DNA from: Rhodococcus rhodnii
GTDB lineage: Bacteria; Actinomycetota; Actinomycetes; Mycobacteriales; Pseudonocardiaceae
Length of the DNA: 64,000 nucleotides
Reading direction: 5' to 3'
Assembly: GCA_000720375.1 (NCBI GenBank)
Contig: JOAA01000034.1
Coordinates: forward strand, 32,988-96,987
Position 1 is the first letter of the stretch. Each line of letters starts with the position of its first letter. Below the pieces are notes generated by a model. The model had not been told where the DNA came from. It was given only the letters and a program-made list of their open reading frames with translations, and ran no database searches. Both the position numbers and the translations under genes were made by a program. Shown piece after piece: positions 25,807-34,119 of the stretch.

Positions 25807-25868
25807 AGCAGCAATTTCGGGACAGGCAAAACAGCGCCACTGGGATGCGCGGCGGCGCGGATGGGGTC

Positions 25869-26198
25869 ATGCTGGCACGCGTGACCATGGATCCAGCTGT
25901 GCGCGCGGCGATCGACGCCGCCAACAAGAACGACATCGCCGCGTTTCTCGGCTGCTTCACCGAGGACGGTGTGGTCGACGACTGGGGGCGGGAGTTCCGC
26001 GGCGCCAAGCGGATCGCCGAGTGGAGCGACAACGAGTTCATCGGCAAGCAGGTCAGCCTCGACGTGACGGACGTCGAGGAACGCGACGGCGAAATCGTGG
26101 TGACCGCCCAGGTCGGCGGGAGTGGCTTCAACGGACCGAGCCACTTCTCGTTCCGGGTCGACGGGGACAAGGTGTCCCGGATGACCATTCGAGCCTGA
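25869..26198 (+). CDS. NTF2-like (SnoaL-type) protein
   Basis: 110 residues with the NTF2-like cone fold: MDPAVRAAIDAANKNDIAAFLGCFTEDGVVDDWGREFRGAKRIAEW, then four strands ending in FSFRVDGDKVSRMTIRA. It may be an isomerase, a hydrolase or a binding protein. The start could also be GTG 25881 or ATG 25887. The membrane-protein gene begins one base after its stop. Confidence 0.75.
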   Translation: MLARVTMDPAVRAAIDAANKNDIAAFLGCFTEDGVVDDWGREFRGAKRIAEWSDNEFIGKQVSLDVTDVEERDGEIVVTAQVGGSGFNGPSHFSFRVDGDKVSRMTIRA

Positions 26199-26199
26199 C

Positions 26200-26739
26200 G
26201 TGCGGCTACCTCGTTTCCTGCTCGCCGGGATCCTGCTGTACGTGTCGCTGTTCGCGTTGACCGCGTTGTTCACCGCCCCGGTCGGCGCGATCGCGGCAAT
26301 CCTGTTCTGGCCGTTGTGGTACGCGATCGCGACGGTCAACGCGGCTGTGGGCGTGTTCGCCGCGGGGTACAAGGTCAGCGAGGAAGCCACGGTGCTGCTG
26401 CCCGTGTTCGGCATCCCGGCATTGATCGCCGGCTTCGGCTGGATCGCCAGCGCGCAGTGGTGGAACGACGGTCCAGTGGTACACAGTGGACGTACAGCGA
26501 TCGTCCTTGGTGCCGGAGTAGTGCTCTGGCTGGCGATCCGAGTACTGTCCGGGCTGCTCACCCCGAAGCCCAGCGGCACCGCGGCACTGGTCTTCATGCC
26601 GCTGTGGTTCTTCTTCTGCGTCGGCAACCTCGTGGTCGGCGTGGTCGTCGCGGGTTATTCGGTCGGTGAGGAAATTCCCATCCTGCTGCTCAACTTCGCC
26701 GTTCCGGCAGCGGTGTCCGTGCTGGCGCTGCGCTTCTGA
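26200..26739 (+). CDS. Membrane protein with internal duplication
   Basis: 179 residues, about five membrane helices. Two halves repeat each other: FWPLWYAIATVNAAVGVFAAGYKVSEE (~residues 46-72) and FMPLWFFFCVGNLVVGVVVAGYSVGEE (~residues 132-158). Start GTG 26200 lies one base after the NTF2-like stop, so the two are probably co-translated. Function unknown. Confidence 0.7.
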   Translation: MRLPRFLLAGILLYVSLFALTALFTAPVGAIAAILFWPLWYAIATVNAAVGVFAAGYKVSEEATVLLPVFGIPALIAGFGWIASAQWWNDGPVVHSGRTAIVLGAGVVLWLAIRVLSGLLTPKPSGTAALVFMPLWFFFCVGNLVVGVVVAGYSVGEEIPILLLNFAVPAAVSVLALRF

Positions 26740-26790
26740 ATCGGCTGGTTCTGGCCCTGTCAGGGGCAGCGCCCGGCTAATGTCTGCGGC

Positions 26791-28017
26791 ATGGGTGAGC
26801 GGATCTCGGTACGGATGGAACGGGTCGACCGCACGTGGTCGGACCCGTCCGAGGAGCAGCTGTACGACTTGATCAGCGAGCTCAACCTGAGGCATCAGTT
26901 CCTGATCGTCGACCGGGTGGACGCGCCGAACGACGAGTACTACATGCAGCTGAGGATCAGCGACGACTTCAGCTACTACGACATCGAGTACCGCGACGGC
27001 GGCCCCGACGCGCACTTCACCGCCGTCGTGAGCCGGGAGAACGAATTCGGCGCGCATGATCTTGTCGCTCGGGTGATCACTCAGTGGGCGTTCGACCGAG
27101 ACGGTTGGCGCGAGGCGTTGCCGTGGGAACGATGGACTCCCGCCCGGTGTGGCTGCTGCGGCGAGCTGATCGAGACGACCGATCAGATCGACTTCGGTTT
27201 CGACTTGCCGGACGTCGCCTACGACAAACCCGACACCGAGGTCGAGAAGGTCAATCCGCGACTGGTGCGAGTGGACGGTGAAGGCGGGTTTGTCCGCTGC
27301 GTGATGCCCGTGGCCCTGACCGATGACCTGCAACTGGTGCTCGGAATATGGGTGCGTGTCAGCGACGCCGATTTCGAGCATGTCGTAGCCGTGTGGTCGT
27401 CGGAGGCTTACCAGGGTCTTGTGGTGCAGGGGACTCTGGCCAACATGATCCGGCCGTGGGGCCACGAGATATACGAGGCTCCGCTGACCGCCAAAGCGCG
27501 CGAGGCCGACAAAATTCCCGTTGTGGACGTGTCCGAGCATCCGGTATTGCACCGGGTGCTGACCGAGACGTGGGAACGCGATCATGTGCTGAGCTACTTC
27601 GCGGACGCGCTGCCGGTGAGCTTCCAGGAGCGGATCGGCGAGCACTGGAGCATCGAACGCAGCGCCGGGCTGTCCGCCAGGGTGGACGAGCACACCGTCC
27701 GGTTCGCCGGGAGGTACCGGACTGTCCTCATTGACCAGTTCGACGATCGCGCCGGGCGGTCGGTCGACGATTTCCTTGGCGTGCTGCTGGATGGCGGTCC
27801 GGAGCTGCCGGACGACCAGATGTATTGGCAGCGGACCGGGGAAGAGCTCCGCCACGCGCGATGGATGGAGACCACTGTGGACGGTCACGAGCAGAACGAG
27901 GTCTACTGCTTTGTCGTTCGTCCCGGGCGGATGTTGCGGGCGGTGTGCATCCACGACGCGCCCGCGGACCACGCGTGGGCCATGCACGTGTTCAATTCGA
28001 TGACGTATCGGCCCTAA
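26791..28017 (+). CDS. DUF2199-containing multidomain protein
   Basis: 408 residues in three parts. Residues 1-115 are an alpha/beta domain rich in acidic and aromatic residues. Residues ~117-250 are a DUF2199 domain with CGCCGELIETTDQIDFGFDLPDVAYD. Residues ~260-408 are a third alpha/beta domain (VDDFLGVLLDGG; TTVDGHEQNEVYCFVV). A TAATGT -10 lies seven bases before ATG 26791, suggesting a leaderless transcript. The stop overlaps the convergent DUF742 gene by four bases. Confidence 0.7.
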   Translation: MGERISVRMERVDRTWSDPSEEQLYDLISELNLRHQFLIVDRVDAPNDEYYMQLRISDDFSYYDIEYRDGGPDAHFTAVVSRENEFGAHDLVARVITQWAFDRDGWREALPWERWTPARCGCCGELIETTDQIDFGFDLPDVAYDKPDTEVEKVNPRLVRVDGEGGFVRCVMPVALTDDLQLVLGIWVRVSDADFEHVVAVWSSEAYQGLVVQGTLANMIRPWGHEIYEAPLTAKAREADKIPVVDVSEHPVLHRVLTETWERDHVLSYFADALPVSFQERIGEHWSIERSAGLSARVDEHTVRFAGRYRTVLIDQFDDRAGRSVDDFLGVLLDGGPELPDDQMYWQRTGEELRHARWMETTVDGHEQNEVYCFVVRPGRMLRAVCIHDAPADHAWAMHVFNSMTYRP

Positions 28018-28574
28018 AGCCTGAGCAACCCGGCGTGCACGCGCTCGAGCAGATCCATCGAGGGCCGGTTGTCCACGAGTTCCAGTTCATGCACGTGAAT
28101 CAGGCCCAGTTCGACGACATCGGCGATCAGCACCCGGGCCGCGCCCAGCGGGAGTCCAAGGTGGACAGCCAGCTCCGCGGTGGATTGCGGGGTGTGGCAG
28201 GCGAGGCAGATCGCGCGGTGGTCGGCACGCAGCGTGTTCAGGTCTGTCTGCCATCCGGGTGAATACGACAGCAACGTCTCGAGTTCGAGTGAGTGCACCG
28301 GGCGGGTGCGCCCGCCAGTCCGGGTGTAGGGGCGGACCAGCCTGCGGGGTTCGACCTCTTCCGCGCCAACGGCTTCGTCGGCGTGTTCGTCGTCCCACGA
28401 TGGGATGACCGGCTCCATGTGCGGCTGGGTCGGCGGCTGGTCCTGAGCTGGCTTTTCTTGGCGCACAGGGACTTTCTCCACGGGCGAACGTAATTGGAAG
28501 TCGTGATCGGCCCAGGTTTTGTAGTCGCCCCAGCCTCCGAAGAACAATCCATTGAGTCGACCTTCGTCGCCCAT
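28014..28574 (-). CDS. DUF742 protein without its usual conservon partners
   Basis: 186 residues: a variable N-terminus to ~residue 75, then DUF742 (RLVRPYTRTGGRTRPVHSLELETLLS; STAELAVHLGLPLGAARVLIADVVELGLI), a winged-helix-like fold. In actinobacterial conservons this protein sits with a sensor kinase, a roadblock protein and a small GTPase; none of these is next to it here. Confidence 0.8.
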   Translation of the reverse strand: MGDEGRLNGLFFGGWGDYKTWADHDFQLRSPVEKVPVRQEKPAQDQPPTQPHMEPVIPSWDDEHADEAVGAEEVEPRRLVRPYTRTGGRTRPVHSLELETLLSYSPGWQTDLNTLRADHRAICLACHTPQSTAELAVHLGLPLGAARVLIADVVELGLIHVHELELVDNRPSMDLLERVHAGLLRL

Positions 28575-28797
28575 GGCGGACCTTCACCACCCGCGTTCGT
28601 CGAACGAGGGTGTGAGTTTAGGTTGGTTTCAGATTGTGACGCAATGGTTCATCTGGCTTTTCGTTTGACCATCGCAGTTGGTTAGTTTGTCACGTACACG
28701 GTAGCAGTGAACTGGTCATCCGTCACCTTGTCCGACTGTCCAAGGCCCGGCACCAAAGAGTCGCTTGTGGACAGATCCGTCCCATATGGACAGACGG

Positions 28798-29412
28798 TCA
28801 AGATGTCGTCGGCGGCGCCGTTGCCCGGTTCGCGATCACCTGCTTGATCTTCTGGCACTCGGGCGCCTGCGCGGCCGCCTGCTCCATCTCCGGCGTCTCC
28901 AGCGCGGGCTGGTTCAGCGGGTTCTTCATCCCGCCGAGGCTGGCCATCTGCTTGTTGACGTCCTGGACCGCGGTGGCCACGGCCTGCTGGTTGCTCAAGT
29001 CGACCGAGTCGAGCTTCGACTTGGAGCTGTCCACGGTCTGCTTCATCTGCGCGAACGCCGACCGCATGTCGTTGACCGCTGCCTGACCGTCGGGCACGGC
29101 GGCCGTATTGACGTCGTTCAGACCTTCCGTGGCGTCCTGCAGGCCGTCGGACATCCGGGCCAGCTGCGTCTTGTACGAGTTCACTGCCGCGGTCTGGCTG
29201 CTGGTGTCCGGACGGTAGCCCGCGGCGGGCACCACGAACTCGGCGACCGCATCACACAGGTCGTCGACGAAGGCGACCTTGGCCGGGTCCGGCGCGGCCG
29301 GGGTGGTCGGCGTAGTCGGTGCCGGGCTGGTGCCGGCTGGTTGCTGCTGGCCGCTGCATGCCGTCAGAACCAACGCCGTGACCAGCGCGGGGATGGCGAT
29401 CAGGCGCCGCAT
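28798..29412 (-). CDS. Helical lipoprotein
   Basis: 204 residues. Signal peptide MRRLIAIPALVTALVLTACSG with an LTAC lipobox, a Pro/Thr linker, then ~160 residues of long helices (SYKTQLARMSDGLQDATEGLNDVNTAA; DDLC and PECQ cysteines near the two ends could pair). No family named. GGAG lies six bases before ATG 29412. It diverges from the DHA2 exporter gene. Confidence 0.7.
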   Translation of the reverse strand: MRRLIAIPALVTALVLTACSGQQQPAGTSPAPTTPTTPAAPDPAKVAFVDDLCDAVAEFVVPAAGYRPDTSSQTAAVNSYKTQLARMSDGLQDATEGLNDVNTAAVPDGQAAVNDMRSAFAQMKQTVDSSKSKLDSVDLSNQQAVATAVQDVNKQMASLGGMKNPLNQPALETPEMEQAAAQAPECQKIKQVIANRATAPPTTS

Positions 29413-29481
29413 GAGAGCTCCTTGTCGTTCGCTCGTGGACGGTATCGGGGTTCCCGTCAAAAACTTTCTCAATCTTTTCGC

Positions 29482-29501
29482 GGCCGGATGTCGATCCGGC
29501 C
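29482..29501. promoter_or_regulatory. Palindrome upstream of the DHA2 exporter
   Basis: Two perfect 8-base arms (29482-29489 and 29494-29501) with a 4-base centre lie 53 bases before the exporter start. This suits a repressor operator or an RNA hairpin in the leader. Confidence 0.45.
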
Positions 29502-29554
29502 TGCCGGGGATCGACGAGGAGGTGAGGGACCACCTAGGACACAGGGAGAAGACA

Positions 29555-31039
29555 ATGAAGGCGGGACGACGCGAGTGGCTGGGACTGGCGGTACTCGCAT
29601 TTCCGACGCTGCTGCTGTCGCTGGACATGAGCGTGCTGCACCTCGCGGTTCCGCATCTGGCCGCCGACCTGCGGCCGAGCAGCAGCCAGCTGTTGTGGAT
29701 CATCGACATCTACGGGTTTCTGGTAGCCGGGTTCCTGGTCACGATGGGAACCCTCGGTGACCGGATCGGCAGGCGGAAACTCCTGATGATCGGAGGCGCG
29801 GCATTCGGGGCGGCGTCCATCGTGGCCGCGTTCGCCGGCAGCGCCGAGATGCTGGTCGCCGCGCGTGCCGTGCTTGGCGTCGCCGGTGCCACGCTGATGC
29901 CCTCGACGTTGGCGCTGATCAGCAACATGTTCCAGGACGCAAAGCAGCGTGGCACCGCGATCGCGGTGTGGATGAGCTGCTTCATGGGCGGCATGGTGAT
30001 CGGCCCGGTCGTCGGCGGCGTGCTGCTGGAGAACTTCCACTGGGGATCGGTGTTCCTGCTGGCCGTCCCGGTGATGGTGTTGCTGCTGATCACCGCGCCG
30101 AAGCTGCTGCCGGAGTACAAGGACACCTCGGCCGGACGGCTGGACCTGGTCAGCGTCGGCCTGTCGCTCGGCGCGATCCTGCCGGTCATCTACGGCCTGA
30201 AGGAGATCGCGAAGGACGGCCTCGGCCTGGTCAACGTCGTCGTCCTGGTGGTCGGCCTGCTGGTCGGCTCGGTCTTCGTGAAGCGGCAGCGCACGCTGGC
30301 CGCTCCGATGCTGGACCTCAGCCTGTTCAAGGTCCGCAAGTTCAGCGCGGCGCTGAGCATCCTGGCGGTCGGCGCGCTCACCATGGGCGGCTTGTTCCTG
30401 CTGGTGAGCCAGTACCTGCAGCTGGTCGCCGAGCTGGACGCGGCCGAGGCCGGGCTGCGGCTGGTGCCGCAGGCGATCGCCGTGGTGATCGGTTCGTTGA
30501 TCGCGCCGAAGCTGGCGCAGCGGTTCCGTCCCGAGTTCGTGCTCGGCTTCGGCATGCTCGTCGCCTCGGTCGGGATCCTGCTGTTCACGCAGGCCGAAGG
30601 CCCTGGCGGGCTGCTCGCGATCGTCATCGGGCTGTGCGTCGCCGCGTTCGGCATGGGCCCGCAGGGCGTGCTGTGCACCGAGATGGTCGTCGGGTCCGTG
30701 CCGCCGCAGAAGGCGGGTGCCGCGTCGGCGATGTCCGAGACGGTCGCCGAGTTCGGGATCGCCATGGGGATCGCGGTGTTCGGCAGCGTCGCCACAGCCA
30801 TCTACCAGTCCGGAGTTCCCGCCGGCACGCCGGACAGCCTGGCCGGTGCGGTGGAGGCGGCGGGCCAGCTGGCCCCGTCGGCTGCCTCGGACCTGATCAT
30901 CACCGCTCAGCAGGCGTTCACGTCCGGTCTGCACACCGTCGCCGGGATTGGCGCCACGATCGTCGTGGTGTTCGCGGTTGTCGGGATGATCGCGCTGCGA
31001 AAGAAGTCCGAAAACGCCAAGGAACTGGTGAACAGTTGA
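29555..31039 (+). CDS. MFS drug exporter, DHA2 (EmrB/QacA) family
   Basis: 494 residues with 14 hydrophobic segments. Family motifs are visible: LSLDMSVLHLAVPHLAADL in helix 1, GDRIGRRKLL in loop 2-3, and the helix-5 motif GGMVIGPVVGGVLLE. It probably exports cationic or amphipathic drugs using proton motive force. ATG 29555 has GGGAGAAGAC upstream. It diverges from the lipoprotein gene. Confidence 0.85.
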   Translation: MKAGRREWLGLAVLAFPTLLLSLDMSVLHLAVPHLAADLRPSSSQLLWIIDIYGFLVAGFLVTMGTLGDRIGRRKLLMIGGAAFGAASIVAAFAGSAEMLVAARAVLGVAGATLMPSTLALISNMFQDAKQRGTAIAVWMSCFMGGMVIGPVVGGVLLENFHWGSVFLLAVPVMVLLLITAPKLLPEYKDTSAGRLDLVSVGLSLGAILPVIYGLKEIAKDGLGLVNVVVLVVGLLVGSVFVKRQRTLAAPMLDLSLFKVRKFSAALSILAVGALTMGGLFLLVSQYLQLVAELDAAEAGLRLVPQAIAVVIGSLIAPKLAQRFRPEFVLGFGMLVASVGILLFTQAEGPGGLLAIVIGLCVAAFGMGPQGVLCTEMVVGSVPPQKAGAASAMSETVAEFGIAMGIAVFGSVATAIYQSGVPAGTPDSLAGAVEAAGQLAPSAASDLIITAQQAFTSGLHTVAGIGATIVVVFAVVGMIALRKKSENAKELVNS

Positions 31040-31061
31040 TCATTCTGGTACCAGGTGGGTC

Positions 31062-32366
31062 ATGCGAATACCTGCGCTGGTCCTCGCGGCGGCACTGACC
31101 GCCACGCTGCCGCTCTCCGCATCCGCTGCGGAGAGCGGCTTTCGTGTTGTGACCACAGGCCTGGACGGCCCGTACGAGATCACCCTCGGGCCGGACGGAT
31201 TCATCTGTACGACGGAGAAGTCCGGCTTACGCGTACTGCGGATCGACCCCAAGACAGGGGAGAAGCACGTCGCCGCCACCATTCCCGATGCCGTGCACAC
31301 GTCGCAGGATGGCGTGCTCGGCATGGCGCTCCGGCTGCCGCACGTCTTCCTTGCCTACACCTACGACTCCGATCCCGGTCCAGCGTTGGAGCGGCGAACC
31401 AAGATCGTCCGCTTCACCTCGGTGGACGGGCAGTTACGTGAACCCGTCGACGTGATCGCCGGTCTGCCAGGCGGAACGGACCACCAGTCGGCCCGGCTGG
31501 TGCTCGGACCGGACAGCAAGCTGTACTACACAATCGGCGACCAAGGCGCGAACCAGTTCTCCCAGATGTGCCAACCCATTGAAGCCCAACGACTGCCAGT
31601 CGCCGCCGACGACAGGTCGGCGTATCTAGGGAAGGTGTTGCGCCTCAACCTGGACGGTTCGATCCCCGCTGACAATCCAGTGCTCAACGGGGTTCGTAGC
31701 CACGTGTACACCTACGGGCACCGCAACGCCCAAGGCCTGGTCTTCGGGCCGACCGGGATCCTGTACTCAAGCGAGCAAGGCCCGAAGACCGATGACGAAG
31801 TCAACGTCATCATGCGAGGCAAGAACTACGGCTGGCCGCACGTCGCCGGATACCGTGACGACAAGGCTTACGTCTACGGCAACTGGTCGGCTGCGCCGGA
31901 CTGCGCGGACCTGGACTACTCCGACCTCGTCATCCCGCCTTCGGTGCCGCAGACGACGGAATCCTCGTGGCAGCCGGGTTTCGTCCCGCCCATCAGGACG
32001 TTCCACACCGTGCCGAGCTCGTACGACTTCACTGACGAGAAGTGCGCGGAGGACGAGCAGTGGTACATCTGCTGGCCGACCGTGGCACCGGCAAGCCTGG
32101 ACTACGCTCGGGGAAGCCTGCTGATGCCCGCGTTGAAGGACGGCACCGTCCACCGGTTGCGGCTCAGCCACGACGGCACACGGGTCACGTCGGCCGAGCC
32201 GCTGTTCCGGACTGTCAACCGATACCGGGACACCGCGGTAAGCCCTGACGGCAAGACGGTCTATGTCGCCACGGACAGCGTCGGCCGGACCAGGGACGCC
32301 GATGGCAAACCCACCGACGCCCTCGCCAATCCCGGATCGATCCTGGAGTTCAAGCTAGGTTCGTAA
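31062..32366 (+). CDS. gdhB: Soluble PQQ-dependent glucose dehydrogenase
   Basis: 434 residues with a signal peptide cut near ASA-AES. The six-bladed propeller follows the Acinetobacter s-GDH closely: TSQDGVLGMAL (Gln82), TDHQSARLVLGP (His141, the catalytic base), LYYTIGDQGANQ (Asp160), YLGKVLRLNLDGSIP, YGHRNAQGL (Arg221), EQGPKTDDEVN, and YICWPTVAP. It would oxidise glucose or other aldoses outside the membrane with PQQ and Ca2+. No PQQ biosynthesis genes are in view. Its stop overlaps the convergent epimerase gene by 12 bases. Confidence 0.88.
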   Translation: MRIPALVLAAALTATLPLSASAAESGFRVVTTGLDGPYEITLGPDGFICTTEKSGLRVLRIDPKTGEKHVAATIPDAVHTSQDGVLGMALRLPHVFLAYTYDSDPGPALERRTKIVRFTSVDGQLREPVDVIAGLPGGTDHQSARLVLGPDSKLYYTIGDQGANQFSQMCQPIEAQRLPVAADDRSAYLGKVLRLNLDGSIPADNPVLNGVRSHVYTYGHRNAQGLVFGPTGILYSSEQGPKTDDEVNVIMRGKNYGWPHVAGYRDDKAYVYGNWSAAPDCADLDYSDLVIPPSVPQTTESSWQPGFVPPIRTFHTVPSSYDFTDEKCAEDEQWYICWPTVAPASLDYARGSLLMPALKDGTVHRLRLSHDGTRVTSAEPLFRTVNRYRDTAVSPDGKTVYVATDSVGRTRDADGKPTDALANPGSILEFKLGS

Positions 32367-33320
32367 ACCCCAGCTGCCACGATACGTCTGGCCAGGCTCA
32401 AGCGTGATCAACCCGTCGCCGGAGTTGAACGCGTTGGGCGCGGACGTCATGGGTTCGATGCTGATGCCGGCGCGCGCGGGCCGCTCGGGCGCGCCGTCAT
32501 CGGTGTAGACCTGGATGAACTTGTGCGTGTCGTCGACCCAGACCTGGATCTGGTTGACCACGGCGGTTGCCACACCGTCCTTGGTGACCAGGTCGGCGTA
32601 GCAGGTGTTGAGTTTGGTCGTGCCAACCTGTTTCGGGGTACGGAAGTCGTACGGCGTGCCGTCCACACTGGCCCGTCCGATGGGGATCAGCATGTCGTTG
32701 GTGGTCAGGTATGTCTGTGCTGGCACGGTGAGTGTTGCCGCGTTGACGTCGACCTTGAAGTACGGGTGATAGCCGGTGCCCAGCGGCGCAGGCTGTTTCC
32801 CGGCGTTGCGCGCGGTCAACGTGACGTGCACGCCTTGGTTGCGTAGCGCGTACTCGAGTTGGAACTGGAGCGTGAAGGGATATCCGTACTGCGGGTGCAG
32901 TGTGTAGGCGAGGATGACGCGGTCCCGGTCGTGGCGCACTGGGGTCCATGGAACCCAGCTGACCAGGCCGTGAATGGCGTGACCGCTCCAGTTCTCGCTC
33001 GCCGGCGTCTGATATTCGGTGCCCCTGAACGTGTACGTGGCACGGTCGATCCGGTTCGCCCACGGCAAAAGGACTTTGCCGAAGAAGCTGTCACCGAGCT
33101 GATCGGCGTCGTGGGTCAGCAGGAGTTCACGGCCGTCCACCTGCCACGACCTGAGCGTGGCCCCGACTTCGGTGACCACAAGCTTGTGCCTGCCGCTCGC
33201 GATCGGGAACTGCCGCCCACTCGGCAGAACGGCTGCTTCCTGCGCGGACGCGGTGGCAGGTAAGGCAAACGGAGCAACTGCGGCCGCGGCGATGACGCCA
33301 CGGCGGGAGATTTCCGACAT
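32355..33320 (-). CDS. Secreted aldose 1-epimerase-like protein
   Basis: 321 residues. A Tat-type signal (SRRGVIAAAAVAPFALPATASA) precedes a mutarotase beta-sandwich: LLPWANRID, SGHAIHGLVSW (catalytic His region), GTGYHPYFKV (second His), and IEPMTSAPNAFNSGDGL near the end. It would interconvert alpha and beta anomers of extracellular sugars, supplying substrate to the neighbouring glucose dehydrogenase. ATG 33320 has AGGA upstream. Confidence 0.85.
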   Translation of the reverse strand: MSEISRRGVIAAAAVAPFALPATASAQEAAVLPSGRQFPIASGRHKLVVTEVGATLRSWQVDGRELLLTHDADQLGDSFFGKVLLPWANRIDRATYTFRGTEYQTPASENWSGHAIHGLVSWVPWTPVRHDRDRVILAYTLHPQYGYPFTLQFQLEYALRNQGVHVTLTARNAGKQPAPLGTGYHPYFKVDVNAATLTVPAQTYLTTNDMLIPIGRASVDGTPYDFRTPKQVGTTKLNTCYADLVTKDGVATAVVNQIQVWVDDTHKFIQVYTDDGAPERPARAGISIEPMTSAPNAFNSGDGLITLEPGQTYRGSWGLRT

Positions 33321-33456
33321 ACGATCATCCTTCCGGATAAGCTGCCCCATGGCGATCGATCGCAGCGGCGAATGGTGGCGCGGCAGTGTCGTCATGCTCG
33401 ACAGTGCTGACATTCGCCCAGGAAGCCGCGCGCCCGTGCGACAAACGTGAGCAGGC

Positions 33457-34119
33457 CTAGGAGCAGACGCCGGTTCGCCAGGCCCACGCGGCGACCTCGC
33501 CACGGTTGCGAACCCCAAGTTTCCGTTGGACGTTCGCCAGGTGAGTCTTCACGGTCGCCTGCGTCACGTACAACTCGGCGGCGACTTCCTCGTTGGTCTT
33601 GCCCAGGGCCACGAGCTTCACGACGCCAAGTTCCCGTTCGGTCAACGGCTCGAGGAGCGGCTTCTCCACTGCGTCAGGCTCTTGCCCGCGCTGCGGAGCG
33701 AAATGCGACAGCAGCCGGACGGTCACCGCGGGCGAAATCAACGCGTTACCATTGGCGGCTGCTCGAACCGCCTCGACGAGCAGGGCGGGGGACATGTCCT
33801 TGAGCAGGAAGCCGGAGGCGCCGTTGCGCAGCGCCCGGTAGACGTACTCGTCCAGGTCGAAGGTCGTGGCGATCAGTACGTTGAGCGGCTCGCGCACGTC
33901 AGGTCCGGCGAGCACCCGGGTCGCTTCGAGACCGTCCAGTTTGGGCATTCGGACGTCGAGTACGCACACGTCCGGCCGGAGCCTGCGGGCTTCCGCCACC
34001 GCTGCCTCGCCGTCGCTCACCGCCGCGACGACTTCCATGTCCGGCTGGGAGTCGAGGATCATCCGGAACGCCGACCGCATCATCTCCTGGTCGTCGGCGA
34101 TCAGCACGCGGATGGTCAT
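33457..34119 (-). CDS. NarL/LuxR-type response regulator
   Basis: 220 residues. Receiver: Asp9-Asp10, phospho-acceptor Asp55 in VCVLDVRMPKLDG, a Thr in ATTFD, and Lys in LLKDMS. C-terminal LuxR HTH: LTERELGVVKLVALGKTNEEVAAELYVTQATVKTHLANVQRKLGV. Its ATG overlaps the kinase stop by four bases, so the pair is co-translated. The likely target is the divergent ABC transporter operon. Confidence 0.92.
   Translation of the reverse strand: MTIRVLIADDQEMMRSAFRMILDSQPDMEVVAAVSDGEAAVAEARRLRPDVCVLDVRMPKLDGLEATRVLAGPDVREPLNVLIATTFDLDEYVYRALRNGASGFLLKDMSPALLVEAVRAAANGNALISPAVTVRLLSHFAPQRGQEPDAVEKPLLEPLTERELGVVKLVALGKTNEEVAAELYVTQATVKTHLANVQRKLGVRNRGEVAAWAWRTGVCS

Noticed and set aside
29534..30934. 466-codon minus-strand frame opposite the DHA2 exporter
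   Set aside because: Entirely antisense to a well-supported exporter, with low-complexity translation.
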